Shown here: in pieces, positions 39,841 through 49,529 of the stretch
How positions within the stretch are numbered: the stretch's first letter is position 1
Layout: the number at the start of each line of letters is the position of its first letter
Assembly: GCA_946886065.1 (NCBI GenBank)
Contig: CAMPHU010000005.1
Span: 1-51,248 of the forward strand
Length of the DNA stretch: 51,248 nt
Direction: 5' to 3'
From: an uncultured Massilia sp.
GTDB lineage: Bacteria; Pseudomonadota; Gammaproteobacteria; Burkholderiales; Burkholderiaceae
Translations under genes and position numbers: made by a program
Notes under the pieces: model-generated
Told to the model about the DNA's origin: nothing
Databases searched by the model: none
What the model saw: only the letters and a program-made list of their open reading frames with translations

Positions 39841-41289
39841 ATGCCCCAGCCCCGCCCCGCCCCGCTGAAGATGTTAGCGGTCACAGCCGCGCTTGCCCTG
39901 CCGCTAAGCACTGCGGCGGCAAACAATCCCGTCATCACGATCGACACCGGCAAGCTCGCAGGCGCCACCCACGACGGCGTGGCCAGCTGGAAAGGCATCC
40001 CCTTCGCCGCGCCGCCGGTCGGCGCCCTGCGCTGGCGCCCTCCGCAGGCGGCCGCTTCCTGGCAAGGCGTGCGCCAGGCCACCAGCTACGGCGCCGACTG
40101 CATGCAGCTCCCCTTCCCCAGCGACGCGGCGCCGCTCGGCACGGCCCCCAGCGAAGACTGCCTCTACCTCAACGTATGGAGGCCCGCCAAGCCCGCCCCG
40201 GCAAAGCTGCCCGTGATCGTCTGGATCTACGGCGGCGGCTTCGTCAACGGCGGTTCCTCGCCGCCGACCTATGCGGGCGCGGCGCTGGCCCGGCAAGGCG
40301 TGGTGCTGGTGAGCTTTAATTACCGCCTGGGACGCTTCGGCTTTTTCGCCCATCCGCAGCTCACGCTCGAGGGCGGCGATGGCGCCTTGCTCGGCAACTA
40401 TGGCTTCATGGACCAGTTGGCCGCGCTGCAATGGGTCAAGCGCAATGTAGCAGCCTTCGGCGGCGATGCCTCGAACGTCACCATCGTCGGCGAATCGGCG
40501 GGCGGCATGGCGGTGAACACCCTGCTCACCTCACCGATGGCGCAAGGCCTGTTCGCCAAGGCGGTCGTGATGTCCGGCGGCGAAGGCAAGACCGCGGATC
40601 CCGGGCTGGCAGGCGCCGAGCAGGTCGGGGTGAACTTCGCCTCGGCCAAGGGCATCGCGCAAGACGACCCGCAGGCCCTGCCCAAGCTGCGCGCCCTGAG
40701 CGCCGGGCAAGTGGTCGATGGCCTCAACCTGGCAAACCGCTCGGTACAGGGCGCGCCGACCTATCTCGGCCCCTTCGCCGACGGCAGGCTGGCGGTCGAA
40801 TCGGGCGCGGCCTTCGCTGCCGGGCGCTTCCACAAGCTGCCGGTCATGATCGGCGCCACCAGCGCCGACATCGGCGGCAAGACCGGCTTCATGGTCGCCG
40901 GTGCGCGCAGCCTGGCCGCGACCCTGGCCGGCCGGGGCGTGCCGGTGTACGCCTACCGTTTCTCCTACGTGGCGGACGCGATCGGCAAGCCGGGCGCCGC
41001 GCATGCGACCGACATTCCCTATTTCTTCGATACCGTCGCGGTCAAGTATGGCCGGCAAAGCACGAAGAAGGACATCGCAATGGGCAAGGCGATCAGCGCC
41101 TACCTGGTGAACTTCGCGAAGCAAGGCGACCCGAACGGCGGCGGCTTGCCGGCCTGGCCGCGCTACCGCGCCGCCGACGACGCGATCATGGATTTCGCCG
41201 GCAGCGGCAAGCCGGAACCGAAGAAGGATCCGTGGGGCGAGGAGATCGAGACGGCCCAGGCCGCCGCTGCGGCGCGCCTGGCCAGGTAG
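39841..41289 (+). CDS. Secreted type-B carboxylesterase
   Basis: A 482-residue alpha/beta hydrolase with a signal peptide (MPQPRPAPLKMLAVTAALAL). Type-B hallmarks: KGIPFAAPPVGALRW, EDCLYLNVW (105-113), the oxyanion loop GGGF (131-134) and GESAGG with nucleophile Ser219. His in AAHATDIPYFF completes the triad; the acid is probably in the TSADIGG region. It hydrolyses carboxylic esters in the periplasm or outside. The LysR gene upstream may control it. AAGGAG precedes the ATG. It is convergent with the YitT gene. Confidence 0.88.
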   Translation: MPQPRPAPLKMLAVTAALALPLSTAAANNPVITIDTGKLAGATHDGVASWKGIPFAAPPVGALRWRPPQAAASWQGVRQATSYGADCMQLPFPSDAAPLGTAPSEDCLYLNVWRPAKPAPAKLPVIVWIYGGGFVNGGSSPPTYAGAALARQGVVLVSFNYRLGRFGFFAHPQLTLEGGDGALLGNYGFMDQLAALQWVKRNVAAFGGDASNVTIVGESAGGMAVNTLLTSPMAQGLFAKAVVMSGGEGKTADPGLAGAEQVGVNFASAKGIAQDDPQALPKLRALSAGQVVDGLNLANRSVQGAPTYLGPFADGRLAVESGAAFAAGRFHKLPVMIGATSADIGGKTGFMVAGARSLAATLAGRGVPVYAYRFSYVADAIGKPGAAHATDIPYFFDTVAVKYGRQSTKKDIAMGKAISAYLVNFAKQGDPNGGGLPAWPRYRAADDAIMDFAGSGKPEPKKDPWGEEIETAQAAAAARLAR

Positions 41290-41303
41290 GCGTCAGGAGC
41301 GCG

Positions 41304-41939
41304 TCAGGAGCCGACATAGCGGCCGGCGCGGTGCCAGGCCATGACCATGCCGCTCATGGCAATGGCGCTCAGGGCCGACCAGCCCACGCGCTCCGGCTCG
41401 ACCAGGCTCAGCGCTACCATGAGGATGACGCTGTCGATCATCACCTGGACGCGGCCCGCGTTGATCGCGTACTGTTTTTGCATCCACAGGGTGAAGATGC
41501 CGGTGCCGCCCAGGCCGGCGCCGTGGCGCGCCATGGCCAGGATGCCCATGCCGCAGAAGGTGCCGCCGCCCAGCGCCGCCACCATCGGATCGACATGGCC
41601 GATCACCAGCCCATTGGGGATAAGCTTGAGCAAGGCCATGATCATCGTGCTGCCGACCAGGGATTTGATGGTGAAGCGCGCGCCCATGAACAGATAGCCG
41701 AACAGGAAGAAGGGCACGTTAATCAGGAGGAACAGCATGCCGACCGACTGCCCCGTCATATAGGACGCGAGCAAGGCGATGCCGGCCACGCCACCCGTGA
41801 TCAGGCCGGCAGCCTGCAGCAGCAGGATGCCGGTGGCGGCGAACAGCACGCCCACGCAGATGCCGTAGACGTCGTCCAGCAGCGAGTGCGGCTTCACCTG
41901 GAAGGCCGGCGCGCCATGCCCCATCACGCCCTGCGTCAT
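41304..41939 (-). CDS. YitT family membrane protein
   Basis: A 211-residue protein with five or six membrane segments (VYGICVGVLFAATGILLLQA, GLITGGVAGIALLASYMTGQ, SVGMLFLLINVPFFLFGYLF). The ITGGVAGIALL and GGTGIFTLW stretches are typical of YitT proteins, but the C-terminal cytoplasmic DUF2179 domain of the Bacillus proteins is absent. The role is unknown. The start at 41939 follows GAAGG. Confidence 0.85.
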   Translation of the reverse strand: MTQGVMGHGAPAFQVKPHSLLDDVYGICVGVLFAATGILLLQAAGLITGGVAGIALLASYMTGQSVGMLFLLINVPFFLFGYLFMGARFTIKSLVGSTMIMALLKLIPNGLVIGHVDPMVAALGGGTFCGMGILAMARHGAGLGGTGIFTLWMQKQYAINAGRVQVMIDSVILMVALSLVEPERVGWSALSAIAMSGMVMAWHRAGRYVGS

Positions 41940-42190
41940 TGCGCCACCTTCAGGCTGAAGGCAAGCGGAACGGCAAAAGACGGAGCAAAGGGAAGCACGT
42001 GGGTCATCGGTGTTTGTAGTGTTTGGATCGGTGGCCCGGCCTATGCGGAGCGGGTCGTCATGACAAAATACGAGAATCCAGACCGTATTCCGGCCTACAG
42101 CCGCCATTATCGCTCATGTTGCACTGCAATGTAAGTGTGGGAAACCACAGTAACGCATAGTCACAGCGCGTCGGCACGGAGCGTGGCGCG

Positions 42191-42643
42191 CTAGCTGCGC
42201 AGCAGCGTCAGGATGGTGGCAATGTTGTAAGGCTTGGGCGCGAACAGGTAGCGCTTGCGGCGGTCCGCCAGGAGGGACGGCAGCGTATAGCCGGAGGTCA
42301 GCACGACCTTGATGTGCGGATAGCGTTCGTCGATCGTGTCCGCCAGGTCGAGTCCGTTCATACCGGGCATCATGATGTCCGAGAACACGGCGTCGATATC
42401 GCTATTGGCCTGCAGCAGCTGCAAGGCTTCCTCGGCCGAATGGGCGACCGCCACGTCCAGGCCATGCGAGCTCAAGAGGGCCTCGGCCAGCTCGGCCAGA
42501 TCGTGCTGGTCGTCCACGACCAGCACCTTGCGCAGCTGCGCGCCCGCATCGGACGCGAGGGCGTCCGGATCCGACGTCGCGCCGGGTGGCGGCGCGCGGC
42601 GATCGTCGGTACTGAAACGGCGCCGGACTGGGGGGCGGTACAC
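42191..42643 (-). CDS. Single-domain response regulator
   Basis: A 150-residue protein. A disordered N terminus (1-36) precedes one receiver domain with Asp44 and Asp45, phospho-acceptor Asp89 (VFSDIMMPG), Thr116 and Lys137 (APKPYN). No output domain follows. The GTG start at 42643 is chosen because AGGAG lies five bases before it; a further upstream GTG at 42706 is possible. It lies 82 bp after the histidine kinase gene on the same strand and is its likely partner. It may act on another protein or pass phosphate on. Confidence 0.85.
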   Translation of the reverse strand: MYRPPVRRRFSTDDRRAPPPGATSDPDALASDAGAQLRKVLVVDDQHDLAELAEALLSSHGLDVAVAHSAEEALQLLQANSDIDAVFSDIMMPGMNGLDLADTIDERYPHIKVVLTSGYTLPSLLADRRKRYLFAPKPYNIATILTLLRS

Positions 42644-42725
42644 GGCATCTCCTGGGTGGCAATCTGCACTGCCATTATCGCTCCTGAGGCCCGCACGAGC
42701 ACGCACGATTGCGGGGCGCTCCGGC

Positions 42726-43877
42726 TCAGCTCGGTTTGCGCAAGGGAATCCGGACGATGAACTCGCTGCCCTTGCCCACGCCTTCGCTGCGCACCTCGAC
42801 CGTGCCCTGGTGCAGCGACACCAGTTCCTTCACGACCGCCAGGCCGATGCCCAAGCCCGCCCCGCGCTGGGCGTCGGTGCCTTCGGCCTGGGTGAACACG
42901 TCGAAGATCCTGGGCTGCAGCTCGGAAGGAATGCCCTTGCCGTTGTCCTTGAGGTAGCAGATGAAGTGGGTCTGGTCCGCCGTCGCGGTGAGCCAGACGT
43001 CGCCGCCGGGATGGTTGTACTTGATGGCGTTGTTGATCAGGTTGACGAAGATCTGGTTGATGCGCCGGCTGTCGACCTCGATCTCGATCGGCACGGTGGG
43101 AAACGACAGGTGGAAGGTGATGTGCTGGGCCTGCGCCTGCCCGCGGCAGCTCTCGACTACTTCGCTCAGCAACACTTGCAGGGGGGTCTTTTCGTAGGCA
43201 ATACTCATCTTCCCGCTCTGCACGCGGGTCAGGTCGACCAGGTCTTCGATCAGCTTTTCGAGAAAGCCCAGCTGGCGGTCGATCACGGCCAGGGGCTGGC
43301 GGCTGCGCTCGGCATCGCCGGCGAACATCTGCAGCAGCTGCTGGGCCGAGCGCAGCGGCGACAGCGGGTTGCGCATCTCGTGGGCGATGGTGCCGATGAA
43401 GACGTCGCGTTCGGCCTGGTCCGCGACCTTGTCCTTCAGTTCGTTCTCGAGGTAGCGGGTGCGCGCGCGCAGGTGGGTGGCGTCGCGGAAGATCTTGACG
43501 AAGCCGGTGACGCGGCCGCCCTCGTCACGGTGCAGCGGCACGCTCACGCCGCTGGCCCAGAAGCACGATCCGTCGCGGCGCAGGTGCCAGCGCTCGTCCT
43601 CGCCCACCCCGACCAGGGCGGCGGTCTGGGCCTCGTGCTCGTCCAGCTTGCGTTCGCGGTCCTCGGAGACGAACAGGATGGAGGTGAACTTGCCGATGAC
43701 CTCGTCGGCGGTCCAGCCGGTGATGAAGGCCGCGCCCTGGTTCCAGCCGGTGATGCGCAGGTCCGTGTCGTAGAACATCACGCCGTACTGCCTGGTCTTG
43801 ACGAGCATGAGCTCCGCGAAGGCATCGGCGTCGCGCTGGGTCCAGGAGGCGTCTTGGCTTGTCGGCACTGTGGGCAT
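42726..43877 (-). CDS. PAS-domain sensor histidine kinase
   Basis: A 383-residue soluble kinase. A PAS domain (about 25-140, YGVMFYDTDLRITGWNQGAA) is followed by HisKA with His166 (IAHEMRNPLSPL) and HATPase with the N box (NLINNAIKYN), DNGKGIP and GLGIGLAVV. There is no membrane helix, so it senses a cytoplasmic signal. The ATG at 43877 is preferred; one at 43907 would add 10 residues. It pairs with the receiver protein gene downstream. Confidence 0.88.
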   Translation of the reverse strand: MPTVPTSQDASWTQRDADAFAELMLVKTRQYGVMFYDTDLRITGWNQGAAFITGWTADEVIGKFTSILFVSEDRERKLDEHEAQTAALVGVGEDERWHLRRDGSCFWASGVSVPLHRDEGGRVTGFVKIFRDATHLRARTRYLENELKDKVADQAERDVFIGTIAHEMRNPLSPLRSAQQLLQMFAGDAERSRQPLAVIDRQLGFLEKLIEDLVDLTRVQSGKMSIAYEKTPLQVLLSEVVESCRGQAQAQHITFHLSFPTVPIEIEVDSRRINQIFVNLINNAIKYNHPGGDVWLTATADQTHFICYLKDNGKGIPSELQPRIFDVFTQAEGTDAQRGAGLGIGLAVVKELVSLHQGTVEVRSEGVGKGSEFIVRIPLRKPS

Positions 43878-44089
43878 AGATTCGCTCGGAACGTGAACCT
43901 GCCGCATCGGCGGCAGTCCGACCTGCCCTTGGGTAAGACTTACCCGTTCTGGGTGGCGGGAAAGCCTCATTATATTTTTACAAATAAATATCTAGCGCAC
44001 GGCTGGCCCGAAATGATGTCCCGCTCCTGAATACAAGCGCAGCCGCCGAACCATGGCGGCTGCGCCCGGCCTCCTGCTTCGTCCACGGC

Positions 44090-46030
44090 TTACTTGTACA
44101 GCACCTCCGGCAGCCACAAGCCAATCGCCGGGAAGGTATACAACAGCACGATCCCCAGAATCTGCAGCCCCATGAAAGGCAGCATACCCAGGAAGATCTG
44201 GTTCAAGGTCACGTGCGGCGGCGACACGCCCTTCAGGTAGAAGGCCGACATGGCCACCGGCGGCGACAGGAAGGCCGTCTGCAGGTTCATGGCCACCAGC
44301 AGGCCGAAGAACAGCGGATCGATATTGAAGTGGGCCAGCAGCGGCACGAAGATCGGCATGAAGATGACGATGATCTCGGTCCACTCGAGCGGCCAGCCGA
44401 GCAGGAAGATCACCACCTGCGCCAGGATCATGAACTGCACCGGGGTCAGGTTCATGCCGAGCACCCAGGCGTTGATGATCTCCTGCCCGCCCAGCAGCGC
44501 GAAGGCCGCCGAGAAGATGCTCGAGCCGACGAACAGCCAGCACACCATCGCGGTGGTCTTGGTGGCCAGGTGGGCGGACTCGCGCAGCATGCCGAAATTG
44601 AAGCGCCGGTAGGCGATCGCCAGGATCAGGCCGCCGAATGCGCCCATTGCCGCCGCCTCGGTCGGCGTGGCCAGGCCGAACACGATGCTGCCGAGGACGG
44701 CCAGGATCATGATCGCCAGCGGGAACAGCGAGCCGAGCAGCATCTTGAAGATCTCGAGGCGCGCGAAGCTGAAGAACAGGTAGAAGATCCCCAGTGCGAC
44801 GACACCCACGGCCAGCACGATCCAGTAGATCTGGGACGCCGGCTTGACGACCGGGTCGGCCGGCGCGGACGGGACCTCCAACCCTGGCGCTTCCGGCACC
44901 CCCGCGGCGACCGCCGCGGCGGGTTGTTCCGACGGGGGCTCGGCCAGCTCGCCCTCCACGGGCGGTTCCTGCAGGCCGCCTTCGACCGGCGGCTCCTGCA
45001 GCCCGCCGGCATCGGCGCCGGAATAGCTGTCGACATCCTGCTGCGCGCCCATCTCCACCAGCTCCGTGGGCGCCGCATCAGGCGCTGTCACGATGCGGTA
45101 GCTCACCCCCATGATGGCGGCAAAGGCGAGCGCCGGCAGCAAGGCGACGAACAGGTGCGACAGCAGGGTGCGCGACGGCACCTCGGCGGCGCGCGGCCCC
45201 TTGATTGCACGTACCAGGCCAGGCACGGCCGGCTTGTTGTACGCATTCGGAATCGTCTCGGCGAATGCCGGCAGCTTGACAATGCGCTCTTCGGCGGGCA
45301 GCGGCGGCGCGGCCGAAGGCTTGAGCTTGGCGACGAGCAGCACATAGCCGATGTACAGGCCGGCCAGCATGATCCCCGGGAAGAAGGCGCCCGCATACAG
45401 CTTGACCACCGAGACCCCGGCCGTCGCACCATACACGATCAGCAGCACCGAGGGCGGAATCAGGATGCCCAGGCAGCCGCCCGCCGTGATGCTGCCGGCC
45501 GAGAGCTGGGTGCTGTAGCCGGCCTTGAGCATGGCCGGCAGCGCGAGCAGGCCCATGAGCGTGACGACCGCGCCGACGATGCCGGTGGCGGTGGCGAAGA
45601 TGGCGCAGGTGACGATGGTGGCCACGGCCAGCGATCCGGGCACGCGCGCCATGGCCAGGTGCAGGCTCTTGAACAAGCGCTCGATCAGGTTGGCGCGCTC
45701 CACCAGGTAGCCCATGAAGATGAACAGCGGGACCGAGATCAGCACATCGTTCGCCATCACCGAATAGGCGCGCTGCACCATCAGGTCGAGGGTGAGCTGG
45801 ATGGCGTTGGCGGGGTCGTTGCTGTGGAAGGCGAACCAGGCGAACATCACGCCCATGCCCATCAGGGTGAAAGCGGTGGGGAAACCGAGCATGATGGCGA
45901 CCACCACCAGCGCCAGCATCAGCAGCCCCAGGTGGCCGTTGGTCATGTCGGCTGGCGCCGGCATCAGGATGAACAGGCCGATCAGGATCAGGACCAGGAT
46001 CGAGAGGCCGAAATAAATCTCTTTTCTCAC
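44090..46030 (-). CDS. dctM: TRAP transporter large permease (DctM) with acidic insert
   Basis: A 646-residue membrane protein; DctM is usually about 430. The two halves of the permease are intact (LISVPLFIFMGYLVERANLI, AGGCLGILIPPSVLLIVYGA, FGLATPTEAAAMGAFGGLIL, LGWPLEWTEIIVIFMPIFVP). Between them an extra region runs from about 240 to 425. It includes a hydrophobic helix (290-314), an acidic Pro/Glu stretch with the repeat GGLQEPPVE twice (342-358), and another helix (400-420). The GTG start at 46030 overlaps the DctQ stop (GTGA). It works with DctQ and the DctP protein upstream to take up an organic acid with sodium or protons. Confidence 0.88.
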   Translation of the reverse strand: MRKEIYFGLSILVLILIGLFILMPAPADMTNGHLGLLMLALVVVAIMLGFPTAFTLMGMGVMFAWFAFHSNDPANAIQLTLDLMVQRAYSVMANDVLISVPLFIFMGYLVERANLIERLFKSLHLAMARVPGSLAVATIVTCAIFATATGIVGAVVTLMGLLALPAMLKAGYSTQLSAGSITAGGCLGILIPPSVLLIVYGATAGVSVVKLYAGAFFPGIMLAGLYIGYVLLVAKLKPSAAPPLPAEERIVKLPAFAETIPNAYNKPAVPGLVRAIKGPRAAEVPSRTLLSHLFVALLPALAFAAIMGVSYRIVTAPDAAPTELVEMGAQQDVDSYSGADAGGLQEPPVEGGLQEPPVEGELAEPPSEQPAAAVAAGVPEAPGLEVPSAPADPVVKPASQIYWIVLAVGVVALGIFYLFFSFARLEIFKMLLGSLFPLAIMILAVLGSIVFGLATPTEAAAMGAFGGLILAIAYRRFNFGMLRESAHLATKTTAMVCWLFVGSSIFSAAFALLGGQEIINAWVLGMNLTPVQFMILAQVVIFLLGWPLEWTEIIVIFMPIFVPLLAHFNIDPLFFGLLVAMNLQTAFLSPPVAMSAFYLKGVSPPHVTLNQIFLGMLPFMGLQILGIVLLYTFPAIGLWLPEVLYK

Positions 46031-46611
46031 GGCGCCTTCCCTTCTTCCATGTGCACGGAGGCCTTGAGCTTGTCGACGTCGACTTCCTCGACATCGGCCT
46101 CGCGCGCCGGCCACTCGCCGTTGCGCAGGCAGATCACGCAGCGCACGATCTCGACGCAGCCCTGGAGCAGGAGCAGGATGCCGGCGAAGGGGATCACCAT
46201 CTTGAAGGGATACAGCGGCGGACCGTTGGCGGTCAGCGTGGAATGCTCGCGGATGGCGAAGGATTCCTCGGCGTAGGTGTAGCCGGCCCAGACCAGGGCG
46301 ACCACGCCGGGGATGAAGAACACGAAGTACAGGATCAGATCGAGGCCGGCCTGCAGGCGCGGCGGAAAGAAGCTGTACAGCACGTCGCCGCGCACATGGC
46401 CGTTCTTGGCCAGGGTATAGGCGCCGGCCATCATGAAGGCGGCGCCGTACATCATGATCATCAAATCGAAGGCCCAGGGATTGGGCTTGTTCAGGACGTA
46501 GCGCGCGAACACTTCCCAGCTGATGAGGAAGGTGAGCGCGACGATCAGCCAGGAAAAGGCCTGGCCGACCAGGCTGCTGACCCGGTCGACGAAAAACAAA
46601 ACTCTTTGCAT
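46027..46611 (-). CDS. dctQ: TRAP transporter small permease (DctQ)
   Basis: A 194-residue protein with four membrane helices (AFSWLIVALTFLISWEVFAR, FDLMIMMYGAAFMMAGAYTL, LDLILYFVFFIPGVVALVWA, FKMVIPFAGILLLLQGCVEI) and the conserved WEVFARYVLNKPNPWAFDLM. An acidic C-terminal tail follows. It overlaps the DctM gene by four bases. The 216 bp between it and the DctP gene hold an inverted repeat and a GTCACCC hairpin (46638-46659). Confidence 0.9.
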   Translation of the reverse strand: MQRVLFFVDRVSSLVGQAFSWLIVALTFLISWEVFARYVLNKPNPWAFDLMIMMYGAAFMMAGAYTLAKNGHVRGDVLYSFFPPRLQAGLDLILYFVFFIPGVVALVWAGYTYAEESFAIREHSTLTANGPPLYPFKMVIPFAGILLLLQGCVEIVRCVICLRNGEWPAREADVEEVDVDKLKASVHMEEGKAP

Positions 46612-46703
46612 GAAACTGCTCCCGGTCGCGACAACGAGTCACCCGTTGGACGGGGTGACGCACAAAGCACTGCGAGGATATGAAGACGTCGCCCGCTTCA
46701 GCG

Positions 46704-46788
46704 CGTCGTTCCGGCGCAGGCCGGAACCCAGGTCAAGCGTCCCGATAGCGCACGCAAAACCTGGGTTCCGGCCCACGCCGGAACGACG
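46704..46788. repeat. 30-bp inverted repeat (REP-like) between dctP and dctQ
   Basis: 46704-46733 and 46759-46788 are inverted copies matching at 28 of 30 positions, with a 25-bp spacer. Each arm is itself partly palindromic (TTCCGGCGCAGGCCGGAA). The core resembles the common proteobacterial interspersed palindrome with the TTCCGGC...GGAACCCAGG pattern. Within the TRAP operon it would fold in the mRNA between the binding-protein and permease genes, a place where such elements often raise the upstream gene's share of transcript. Confidence 0.8.
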
Positions 46789-46827
46789 TTCATGGGCTAA
46801 CTGAACGCCGTCATCGTCCTGCTGTGG

Positions 46828-47982
46828 TTACGCCTTCTTCGGCGCGGGAGCCTTGCGCCCGAAGTAGTGGTTGTAGGCCATGCGGCGCGGATTGTTGGTG
46901 TCCATGTCCCACTTCATCGCGCGTTCGGCGAAGGCGCGCATGGACGCCTCCACTTTCTTGAACAGCGGATTGTCGGCGCCCTTCTTGGCCACCACCTCGT
47001 CCCACACCGCCAACTGGGTCTGCAGCACCGCGTCCGGGGTCTTGTAGAACTTGACGCCGTCCTTGGCCTGCATGTCGCGGTAGTCCTTGGAATACCGGTC
47101 GACCGCCTTCCACGACATGTCGGCCGATGCCGCCTCGACGGCGTTCTCGATGATCGCCTTCAGCTTGGCCGGCAGCGCGTCGTACTTGGTCTTGTTGAAG
47201 GTGATCTCGAACTGCTCGGAGCTCTGGTGGAAGCTTTGCAGCATGCAGATCTTGGAGACGTCCGGGAAGCCGAGCAGGCGGTCGGAGCTGGCGTTGTTGA
47301 ATTCGGCGCCGTCCAGCAGGCCGCGGTCCATGGCCGGGACGATCTCGCCGCCAGGCAGCGCATTCACCGCCGCGCCCATGGCCGTAAACAGGTCGATCGC
47401 CAGGCCGTTGGTGCGGAACTTCAGGCCCTTCAGGTCTTCCTTCCTCGTGACCGGTTTCTTGAACCAGCCCAGCGGCTGGGTGGGCATCGGCCCGGTGAGG
47501 AAGGAAACGATGTTGGCGCCGATGCCCTTGTACAGTTCGGCCAGCAGCTCCTTGCCGCCGCCGTACTTGTGCCAGGCGAGGACCATGTTGGCGTCCATGC
47601 CGTAGGCCGGGCCCGAGGTCCACAGGGCGATGGCGGCCTGCTTGCCGTAGTTGTAGCCCATCACGCCGTGGCCGCCGTCGAGAGTGCCCTTGGAGACCGC
47701 GTCCAGCAAGCCGAAGGCCGGCACCACCGCGCCGGCGGGCAGCACCTCGATTTTCAGTTCGCCCCCGGTCATGTCGTTGACCTTCCTGGCGAAGTCCAGC
47801 GCGTATTCGTGGAAGATGTCCTTGCTGGGCCAGGTGCTCTGGAAGCGCATCTGCTTCGGCGTTTGTGCGGTGGCGATACTCGGGAATGCTAATGCGGCCC
47901 CGGTGCCCGCGGCGGCTGCGGTTCCCAGGAACTTCCTGCGGTTCGGTACTGCTTGCTTCGAATCTTTGTCGCCCTTCTTCAT
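46828..47982 (-). CDS. dctP: TRAP transporter substrate-binding protein (DctP), Tat-exported
   Basis: A 384-residue periplasmic protein with a twin-arginine signal (NRRKFLG, Arg15-Arg16) and cleavage near Ala39 (ATA-QTP). The body is of the TakP/DctP type: QMRFQSTWPSKDIFHEYALD, DLKGLKFRTNGLAIDLFTAM and DGAEFNNASSDRLLGFPDVS. Tat export suggests it folds, perhaps with a metal, before transport, as expected for calcium-containing TakP- and lactate-binding TRAP proteins. AGGAGA precedes the ATG at 47982. L-lactate dehydrogenase is the gene before it on the same strand, so lactate or a related hydroxy/keto acid is the likely substrate. Confidence 0.9.
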   Translation of the reverse strand: MKKGDKDSKQAVPNRRKFLGTAAAAGTGAALAFPSIATAQTPKQMRFQSTWPSKDIFHEYALDFARKVNDMTGGELKIEVLPAGAVVPAFGLLDAVSKGTLDGGHGVMGYNYGKQAAIALWTSGPAYGMDANMVLAWHKYGGGKELLAELYKGIGANIVSFLTGPMPTQPLGWFKKPVTRKEDLKGLKFRTNGLAIDLFTAMGAAVNALPGGEIVPAMDRGLLDGAEFNNASSDRLLGFPDVSKICMLQSFHQSSEQFEITFNKTKYDALPAKLKAIIENAVEAASADMSWKAVDRYSKDYRDMQAKDGVKFYKTPDAVLQTQLAVWDEVVAKKGADNPLFKKVEASMRAFAERAMKWDMDTNNPRRMAYNHYFGRKAPAPKKA

Positions 47983-48213
47983 CGTATGTCTCCTGTCTAG
48001 TTTTGATTACGGACTGATACATGAAATGCACGGACTGAATCGATGACACGCACAACGCTTGGCTTTGAGGACTCCTCCCTGATTGAATAACTTGTAACTA
48101 TTATCTAGAATTCACGCGTTTCCTTACAGATTCCTTACTGCAAGGCTTGTTTCGATGTTACCGCTTTGTTGCAATAAGAGCTAGTTCTCCGATATGCATG
48201 TTGGCTGGGCGCC

Positions 48214-49347
48214 TCACCGGGCCAGCAGATGAGGGCCGATGTCCGCGACGGATTGCACGCCGGTAAGAACCATGTTGGTGCGCAGGTCCTTTTCCATGAT
48301 GGCCAGCAGCTTCTCGACCCCGGCCCGGCCCTGCACCGCCAGGGCGTAGACGAAGGCGCGGCCGAGCAGCACGCCGTCGGCGCCGAGGGCCAGCATGCGG
48401 AACACGTCGGTGCCGGTGCGCACGCCGCCGTCGGCGAAGATGGTCATCTGCCCTTTCACCGCGTCGGCGATCGCGGGCAGCGCCTGCGCGCTGGACATGG
48501 CGCCGTCCAGCTGGCGGCCTCCGTGGTTCGAGACCACGATGCCGTCGGCGCCCAGCTTCAGCGCGTCGCGTGCGTCGTCCGGATCGAGGATGCCCTTGAT
48601 GATCAGCTTGCCCTGCCACTCGTCGCGGATCCACTGCAGGTCGTTCCAGGCGATGCCGGGATCGAAGTTCTCGCCCAGCCAGCCGATGTAGTCGGCCAGG
48701 CCGGTGGCGTGGCCGCGGTAGGTGGAGATGTTGCCGAGATCGTGGGGACGTCCGTGCAGGCCGACGTCCCAGGCCCAGCGCGGGTGCAGCATGCCCTGCA
48801 GCACGCGTCGCCAGGGGCCGTCGGGACCGCTCATGCCGCTGTGGAGGTCGCGGTAGCGGTTGCCGGGGACGGGCATGTCGACCGTGAACACCAGGTTGCG
48901 CGCGCCGAGTTCCCAGGCGCGGCGCATCACGTCGCGCATGAAGGCGCGGTCTTTCAGGACGTAGAGCTGGAACCAGATCGGCTTGGACGCCTGGGCCGCG
49001 ACTTCGGACAAGGGGCAGACCGACACGGTGGACTGGATGAAGGGGATGTGGCGGTGGCAGGCGGCGCGCGCCGCCTGTACCTCACCGCGGCGGGCATACA
49101 TGCCGGCCAAGCCGACCGGGGCCAGTGCGACCGGGAGGCCGTAGCGCTCGCCGAACCATTCGGCGCTGACGTCAAGTTCGGCGGAGCCGCGCAGGACGCG
49201 CTGGCGCAGCTTGACTGCCTGCAGGTCGTCGACGTTGGCGCGCAGCGTTTGCTCGGCGCCGGCGCCGCCGTCGAGGTAGTGAAAAAGAAATGGGGGGAGT
49301 TTACGGCGGGCTGCTTCGCGGAAGTCGGTGGCGGAAGAGATGATCAT
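48214..49347 (-). CDS. lldD: FMN-dependent L-lactate dehydrogenase
   Basis: A 377-residue flavoenzyme of the 2-hydroxy-acid dehydrogenase family. Catalytic residues align with E. coli LldD: Tyr24 ([10 protein letters not shown]), Lys251, His275 and Arg278 ([10 protein letters not shown]). The start [20 protein letters not shown] copies the E. coli pattern and fixes the ATG at 49347. It oxidises L-lactate to pyruvate and passes electrons to the quinone pool at the membrane. The TRAP binding-protein gene follows after 231 bp, in which I see no gene. No LldR-type regulator is present in the window. Confidence 0.92.
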   Translation of the reverse strand: MIISSATDFREAARRKLPPFLFHYLDGGAGAEQTLRANVDDLQAVKLRQRVLRGSAELDVSAEWFGERYGLPVALAPVGLAGMYARRGEVQAARAACHRHIPFIQSTVSVCPLSEVAAQASKPIWFQLYVLKDRAFMRDVMRRAWELGARNLVFTVDMPVPGNRYRDLHSGMSGPDGPWRRVLQGMLHPRWAWDVGLHGRPHDLGNISTYRGHATGLADYIGWLGENFDPGIAWNDLQWIRDEWQGKLIIKGILDPDDARDALKLGADGIVVSNHGGRQLDGAMSSAQALPAIADAVKGQMTIFADGGVRTGTDVFRMLALGADGVLLGRAFVYALAVQGRAGVEKLLAIMEKDLRTNMVLTGVQSVADIGPHLLAR

Positions 49348-49529
49348 GCGCGTAAGGCCTTCTTCAGGGAGCTTCACTCATCAGTAGCACTGGATTTCTC
49401 GTGTCAATCTTGCAAACGAAGTTTGCCGCATTTCTCGGAAACAATCTAAGTTTTTTCGAAGTCTCTTCCGGAGGAGGCAGGTAGCGCAGCACGGGGACGA
49501 GCGGCATTTGCACCAAACGAGGGTAAACG

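Noticed and set aside
44213..46276. 687-codon plus-strand frame opposite dctM
   Set aside because: His/Arg/Gln-rich antisense composition; DctM has clear membrane helices and signature motifs.
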